Source: Chryseobacterium oranimense
Lineage (GTDB): Bacteria; Bacteroidota; Bacteroidia; Flavobacteriales; Weeksellaceae
Assembly (NCBI RefSeq): GCF_025244725.1
Contig: NZ_CP104203.1
Location: 3,286,001 to 3,350,000 of the forward strand
Direction: 5' to 3'
DNA length: 64,000 bases
Under the pieces are notes generated by a model. It was not told the origin of the DNA. It was given only the letters and a program-made list of their open reading frames with translations, and did not search any database. The number at the start of each line of letters is the position of its first letter. The stretch's first letter is position 1. Shown here piece after piece: positions 60,562 through 64,000 of this stretch. A program made the position numbers and the translations under genes.

Positions 60562-63438
60562 TCAGAGTTTTAAATCATAGGTAAAAGCCAGATAGTACAA
60601 TCCTCCGATCTCGGGACCTGCCGCATACTGAAGATATCTGCGGTTCAGCAGATTGGTGGCTCCAATTTTAACATTTGCCTTAATTTCAGGGATTCTCCAC
60701 GTTGCCTGTGCATCAATGGTATAGTAAGCCGGAATATTTCCCGACGCCAGCGGACTTTCCCATAAAAAACTGTTCTGCCATCTTGCAGCTACGGTAAAAC
60801 CAATATTTTTGATAATTTCCCTGTTCCCTACACTCAGGTTGACAGCCCATTTGGGTGTATTGAACGCTGTAATAAAAAGGTCTGATGTATTGGTAGAAAT
60901 CAGATCATTATAGGATACATTCACGTTCAGATTATAGTTTTTAACCAGGTTATAGCGGATTCCTAAAGATGTTCCCAAGCTTTTATAAGTACTGTTGCTG
61001 TTGGTATACACCCTATAACGGTCCTGCTTACTTCTGTCCAGCATCGCCAAAACTGCATTGTCGCTTCCTATGCTTTCATTTTTAGGAACAGCCACTTCTA
61101 CCTGTCCGAGAAAGCCTTCGTAGACATTGTAATAAAAGTCCCAGTCGATAACCAGTTTGCTGTTAAAAAGTGCTGATTTATATCCTATTTCAAAAGAATT
61201 TACCTTTTCAGGCTGTAATTTCGGCAGATTGGCTGCTGTTAAAAGATTTCTGTTCTTCAATGCCGCCTGATTTTGGCTGAGCCCTCCATCCACATCTTTA
61301 TTTACTGCACTTGTAAACTGGTCGATGGAAGCCAGTGTGTAAGAGTTTTCAAGATAACCCAGTCCTTCATTCGCCATGGAAAGACCGCCTACTCTTCTAA
61401 CATTTCCGTTATTCACAAAAGACAAAGCTTCAAATAAGGAAGGAAAACGGTAACCGTTCTGGAAAGATACCCTGAAATTATGCTGGTTGGCCGGAGAATA
61501 TACAAGGCTTATACGGGGATTGAGTTTGGTTTCAAATTCAGGGTTTCTGTCAGCACGTAAAGCCAGATTAACTTTTAATTTATCATTGAAAAAAAGTTTG
61601 GTAAGCTGGGCAAAAGCTCCGTATTTCTGGTAGATCACATTTTTTCCGAAGGTACCGTCAGCCAAAGGAATATTTCTTTCTGCGACAGGTCTTCCGAAAT
61701 CAACGAAATTATTCCCGTCCGGCGTAATGCTGTAAAGACGGTAATCCGCTCCTGCCAGAAGGCTGAATATTTTGATGAATCTGCTGAAATCGTAAGTGAT
61801 CTCACCCTGATAAAAGCGGGATCTCTGATCAAGCTTTGCCCCTCCGGTTGCCGGAGCACCCGCAATTCCCGAATTGGCGGAATCCCAGTTGTTAATACCA
61901 ATAATTGTATTTTTTAACTGTTCAAAAGCGGCTGTTCCGGGAACTACTCTGTTTTTATCTGCTTCCTGCCTGGCAAGAATAAAGGCATCATTCAGGTTTA
62001 CTCCGGAATTGAGCCTGTCCTGTAAAGCGGACTGAAATATATTTTTCCAGTTGTTATTGGAAAGATTCGTAAGATCAAGATTATCTGCCAGAGGTTTCAG
62101 GTTGTAGGAGTCTCCTGTATTTTCTATCGACACATAAGCTCTGAATGTCAATTCCTTACCAGTAAGTTCCACTTTATGGTTCTGAACGGTAGCATTCTGC
62201 AGGCGGATCTTGTTTCCCCGCTGGAAAGTTCCGTCCAGCAAGCCGTACCGATAGACGTAGGAAGTTCTCCACTGATCCCCGAAACGGTAATATAATCCGG
62301 CATCAAATTTTATATTTTTCACTTCCGGGCTTATGAGATCTTTTTCATAATAACCTGTTCTTGACACATTAAAAGTCGTTGACTTTCCATTATAATTCAC
62401 TTTTACAGTGGTCCGGTTATTTCTTTCATCCCCGTATTTGTTCCAGAGATCTTCAGCAGGATTATTGTTTAAGGAAAAGTTCGGATTGGCAGTGATTAAT
62501 GAATTGGGGTTCTGGTCTGTACGGTTGTCTGAGATCCAGTCTACGCCGCTGAAATAGGACCCGTTGATTTTGACCGCAAAGTTTTTATTAATAACCTTTG
62601 CAATTCTGAATGCACTTTCTCCTAAAGAAGCTATTTTGTGATTGACATTATCGACATGGTTTACGCCGCCTCTGAAATAAAGACTTACACCTTCTGAGGT
62701 AAAGGGATCTTTCGTCTGGAGACTGGCAAGACCGTTAACTGCGTTCATTCCGTAAAGAGCAGAGGCTGCTCCGGGCGTAATTTCCATAGACTGGATATCC
62801 AGCTCTGTAGGACCAATAGCATTTCCCAGCGGAACACCGAGTGTGGCAGACTGTACATCTACCCCGTCTACCAGCTGCATGAAGCGAAAGTTATTCGGAG
62901 AATTGAATCCCCTGGAATTGGGAACTTTGAGGGTAAGACTGGAGGTTAAAAGCTGTAGTCCTTTCACATTTTCCAATGTTTCGTAGAAGCTAGCGGCCGG
63001 GCTTTCGCGGATGGTTTTAATATCAATTTTTTCAATGGCAATCGGTGATTTCATAATTTTCTCAGGAACACGGGAGGCTGAAACCACAACTTCATTAATA
63101 ATGGTATTCTGAGGATTCAGGTCTACTGAAATTTTATTGGAAAGTGAGAGAATTTCAGTGGTCTGTCCGGCAAACCCATCTTTAGTAATGACGATTCTGA
63201 AGGGAATCTTTACTCTTGTTCTTAATTTAAAGCTTCCATCCTGATCAGTTATGGCGGTGTCCTGAGTTTTTTCGACCTGAATCTGTACTCCGGCGATGCC
63301 TTTTTGGGTATCTGTATGCTTAATAATTCCACTGACTTCAATAAGCTGCTGAGCTTGTAAAAAGCCCGTAAAGAAAAGGAATATGAAAGGAATAAAATAT
63401 ATTTTCTGTTTAGAATGTTTGCGTTGTATGGATTTCAC
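60562..63438 (-). CDS. TonB-dependent outer-membrane receptor of the sulfur operon
   Basis: 958 residues with signal peptide (IYFIPFIFLFFTGFLQAQQ). Carboxypeptidase-regulatory-like domain (IEVSGIIKHTDTQKGIAGVQIQV ... DQDGSFKLR), plug (INEVVVSASRVPEKIMKSPIAIEKID), then a TonB barrel ending GPEIGGLYYLAFTYDLKL. The start is GTG at 63438; no ATG fits the signal peptide better. It probably imports a sulfur compound or siroheme-related ligand, as inferred from neighbours (cysI upstream, siroheme-synthase fusion downstream). Confidence 0.9.
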   Translation of the reverse strand: MKSIQRKHSKQKIYFIPFIFLFFTGFLQAQQLIEVSGIIKHTDTQKGIAGVQIQVEKTQDTAITDQDGSFKLRTRVKIPFRIVITKDGFAGQTTEILSLSNKISVDLNPQNTIINEVVVSASRVPEKIMKSPIAIEKIDIKTIRESPAASFYETLENVKGLQLLTSSLTLKVPNSRGFNSPNNFRFMQLVDGVDVQSATLGVPLGNAIGPTELDIQSMEITPGAASALYGMNAVNGLASLQTKDPFTSEGVSLYFRGGVNHVDNVNHKIASLGESAFRIAKVINKNFAVKINGSYFSGVDWISDNRTDQNPNSLITANPNFSLNNNPAEDLWNKYGDERNNRTTVKVNYNGKSTTFNVSRTGYYEKDLISPEVKNIKFDAGLYYRFGDQWRTSYVYRYGLLDGTFQRGNKIRLQNATVQNHKVELTGKELTFRAYVSIENTGDSYNLKPLADNLDLTNLSNNNWKNIFQSALQDRLNSGVNLNDAFILARQEADKNRVVPGTAAFEQLKNTIIGINNWDSANSGIAGAPATGGAKLDQRSRFYQGEITYDFSRFIKIFSLLAGADYRLYSITPDGNNFVDFGRPVAERNIPLADGTFGKNVIYQKYGAFAQLTKLFFNDKLKVNLALRADRNPEFETKLNPRISLVYSPANQHNFRVSFQNGYRFPSLFEALSFVNNGNVRRVGGLSMANEGLGYLENSYTLASIDQFTSAVNKDVDGGLSQNQAALKNRNLLTAANLPKLQPEKVNSFEIGYKSALFNSKLVIDWDFYYNVYEGFLGQVEVAVPKNESIGSDNAVLAMLDRSKQDRYRVYTNSNSTYKSLGTSLGIRYNLVKNYNLNVNVSYNDLISTNTSDLFITAFNTPKWAVNLSVGNREIIKNIGFTVAARWQNSFLWESPLASGNIPAYYTIDAQATWRIPEIKANVKIGATNLLNRRYLQYAAGPEIGGLYYLAFTYDLKL

Positions 63439-63468
63439 TTGTATATAATTTTAGGGTTTAAAAATGAT

Positions 63469-63570
63469 TTATGCGTCGTCTATTAATGAACAGCACATAC
63501 ACATTCGTATTCCTAAAAGATTCCGGTAATGTTTTCTGGCATTTTTCTGCCTGTAAAGGAGGTCGATCAT
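63469..63570 (-). CDS. Cys-rich 33-residue leader peptide, possible attenuator
   Basis: An ATG frame of 33 codons beginning MIDLLYRQKNARKHYRNLLG and ending IRMCMCCSLIDDA, with three Cys in a run of four (C-M-C-C). It starts 4 bp after the cysI stop and ends 30 bp before the TonB-receptor start, so it is in the right place for a cysteine-sensing leader: slow translation through the Cys codons would alter expression of the next genes. Cys-rich leader ORFs are known before sulfur genes in actinobacteria. A clear RNA terminator was not seen in the 30-bp gap. Confidence 0.5.
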   Translation of the reverse strand: MIDLLYRQKNARKHYRNLLGIRMCMCCSLIDDA

Positions 63571-63574
63571 ATTT

Positions 63575-64000
63575 TTATGGTATGGTTTGTAAATAGCGGT
63601 AAGCGAAATCTCCGAATGTTTCTTCCGGTTTTCTTTGCTCCGAATAAGTCGCGAAAAGTTTATCAAGGGTTTGCAGAATCTCTTCTTCGCCGATGTTTTC
63701 TTTAAATTTTGTATTCAGACGCATTCCCAGCCTGTCGCCACCAATGTGGAGATTATATTTGCCGTAAGCCGTTCCCACGAATCCGATTTCGGCATTGGGA
63801 GATCTTCCGCAGCCGTTGGGGCAGCCAGTCATTCTGATGGTTATATCTTCATTCTGAAGGCCGTATTTTTCAAGAACTGGTTCTATTTTAGTGACTAAAG
63901 ACGGCAGATAACGCTGCGCTTCAGCCAATGCCAAAGAGCAGGTATTCAGTGCTACACACGCCACAGAGTTTTTGCGCAAAGCACTGGCATCATGCGTATA
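63575..64000 (-). CDS. cysI: Assimilatory sulfite reductase hemoprotein, C-terminal part (5' end outside window)
   Basis: The visible 141 residues begin YTHDASALRKNSVACVALNTCSLALAEAQRYLP and include the siroheme/4Fe-4S motif MTGCPNGCGRSPNAEIGFVG with the conserved Cys-x3-Cys pair. They end GDFAYRYLQTIP. This is the C-terminus of the CysI-type beta subunit that reduces sulfite to sulfide. First visible gene of the operon leading into the leader peptide, TonB receptor and siroheme-synthase/TauE fusion. Confidence 0.93.
   Translation of the reverse strand, partial: YTHDASALRKNSVACVALNTCSLALAEAQRYLPSLVTKIEPVLEKYGLQNEDITIRMTGCPNGCGRSPNAEIGFVGTAYGKYNLHIGGDRLGMRLNTKFKENIGEEEILQTLDKLFATYSEQRKPEETFGDFAYRYLQTIP

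Noticed and set aside
63469..63666. 65-residue frame overlapping the cysI end
   Set aside because: The upstream part overlaps cysI in another frame; only the 33-codon ATG frame in the gap is credible.

Overview
The window looks like part of a Chryseobacterium-type flavobacterial chromosome (Bacteroidota, Weeksellaceae-like). The signs are moderate-to-low GC, a type IX sorting domain, an S46 dipeptidyl-peptidase, Bacteroidota-type promoters, a SusC-style TonB receptor, and a VgrG/PAAR-like cluster of the Bacteroidota type VI secretion kind. No rRNA, tRNA or CRISPR array was recognised. The genus is inferred from gene content, not from a marker gene.

Layout. 1-7.7 kb: partial lipoprotein, DPP7-like peptidase, YdeI-like protein, a beta-helix protein and a stand-alone adenylation-carrier-reductase (NRPS-like) enzyme. 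8.0-21.8 kb: a 12.6-kb Tn7-like transposon (8675-21292) sits inside yifB/comM, whose two remnants flank it. It carries tnsA-tnsB-tnsC-tniQ, a possible TnsE-like gene, and cargo: a membrane protein with a PIN-like nuclease, a serine resolvase and a SIR2-NTPase-TPR-OB-fold protein of probable anti-phage function. Both ends share a 12-bp inverted terminal repeat and internal TnsB-type repeats. There is no target duplication, and about 125 yifB codons including the Walker A motif are missing, so the insertion was followed by a deletion or rearrangement.

22-25.6 kb: a sorting-domain surface protein, an ECF sigma factor with a beta-barrel membrane partner, and a lipoprotein. 25.9-35.5 kb, all minus strand: a probable polymorphic-toxin operon (leucine-rich-repeat protein with a tail-fibre-like N-terminus, a 1387-residue unrecognised protein, a minimal nucleotidyltransferase, an 844-residue toxin-like protein, a likely immunity protein and an orphan toxin tail). 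36-38.7 kb: lipoprotein, membrane protein, histidine kinase and NarL-type regulator. 39-41 kb: a caspase-like and a trypsin-like protease, each behind a copy of the same leader sequence. 41-44 kb: three tandem C1q-like secreted proteins. 44.6-46.5 kb: housekeeping genes (HEXXH protein, CsaA, DEDDy exonuclease, DUF59 Fe-S factor).

46.6-56.6 kb: a VgrG island with three probable cell-wall effectors (PAAR-like fused to a lysozyme-like domain, a muramidase-like protein and an M15-type peptidase), each followed by an exported or lipoprotein immunity candidate. 57-64 kb: mercaptopyruvate sulfurtransferase, HMG-CoA lyase, then a sulfur-assimilation operon (sulfite reductase end, a Cys-rich 33-residue leader peptide, a TonB receptor, and a siroheme synthase fused to a TauE-type exporter).
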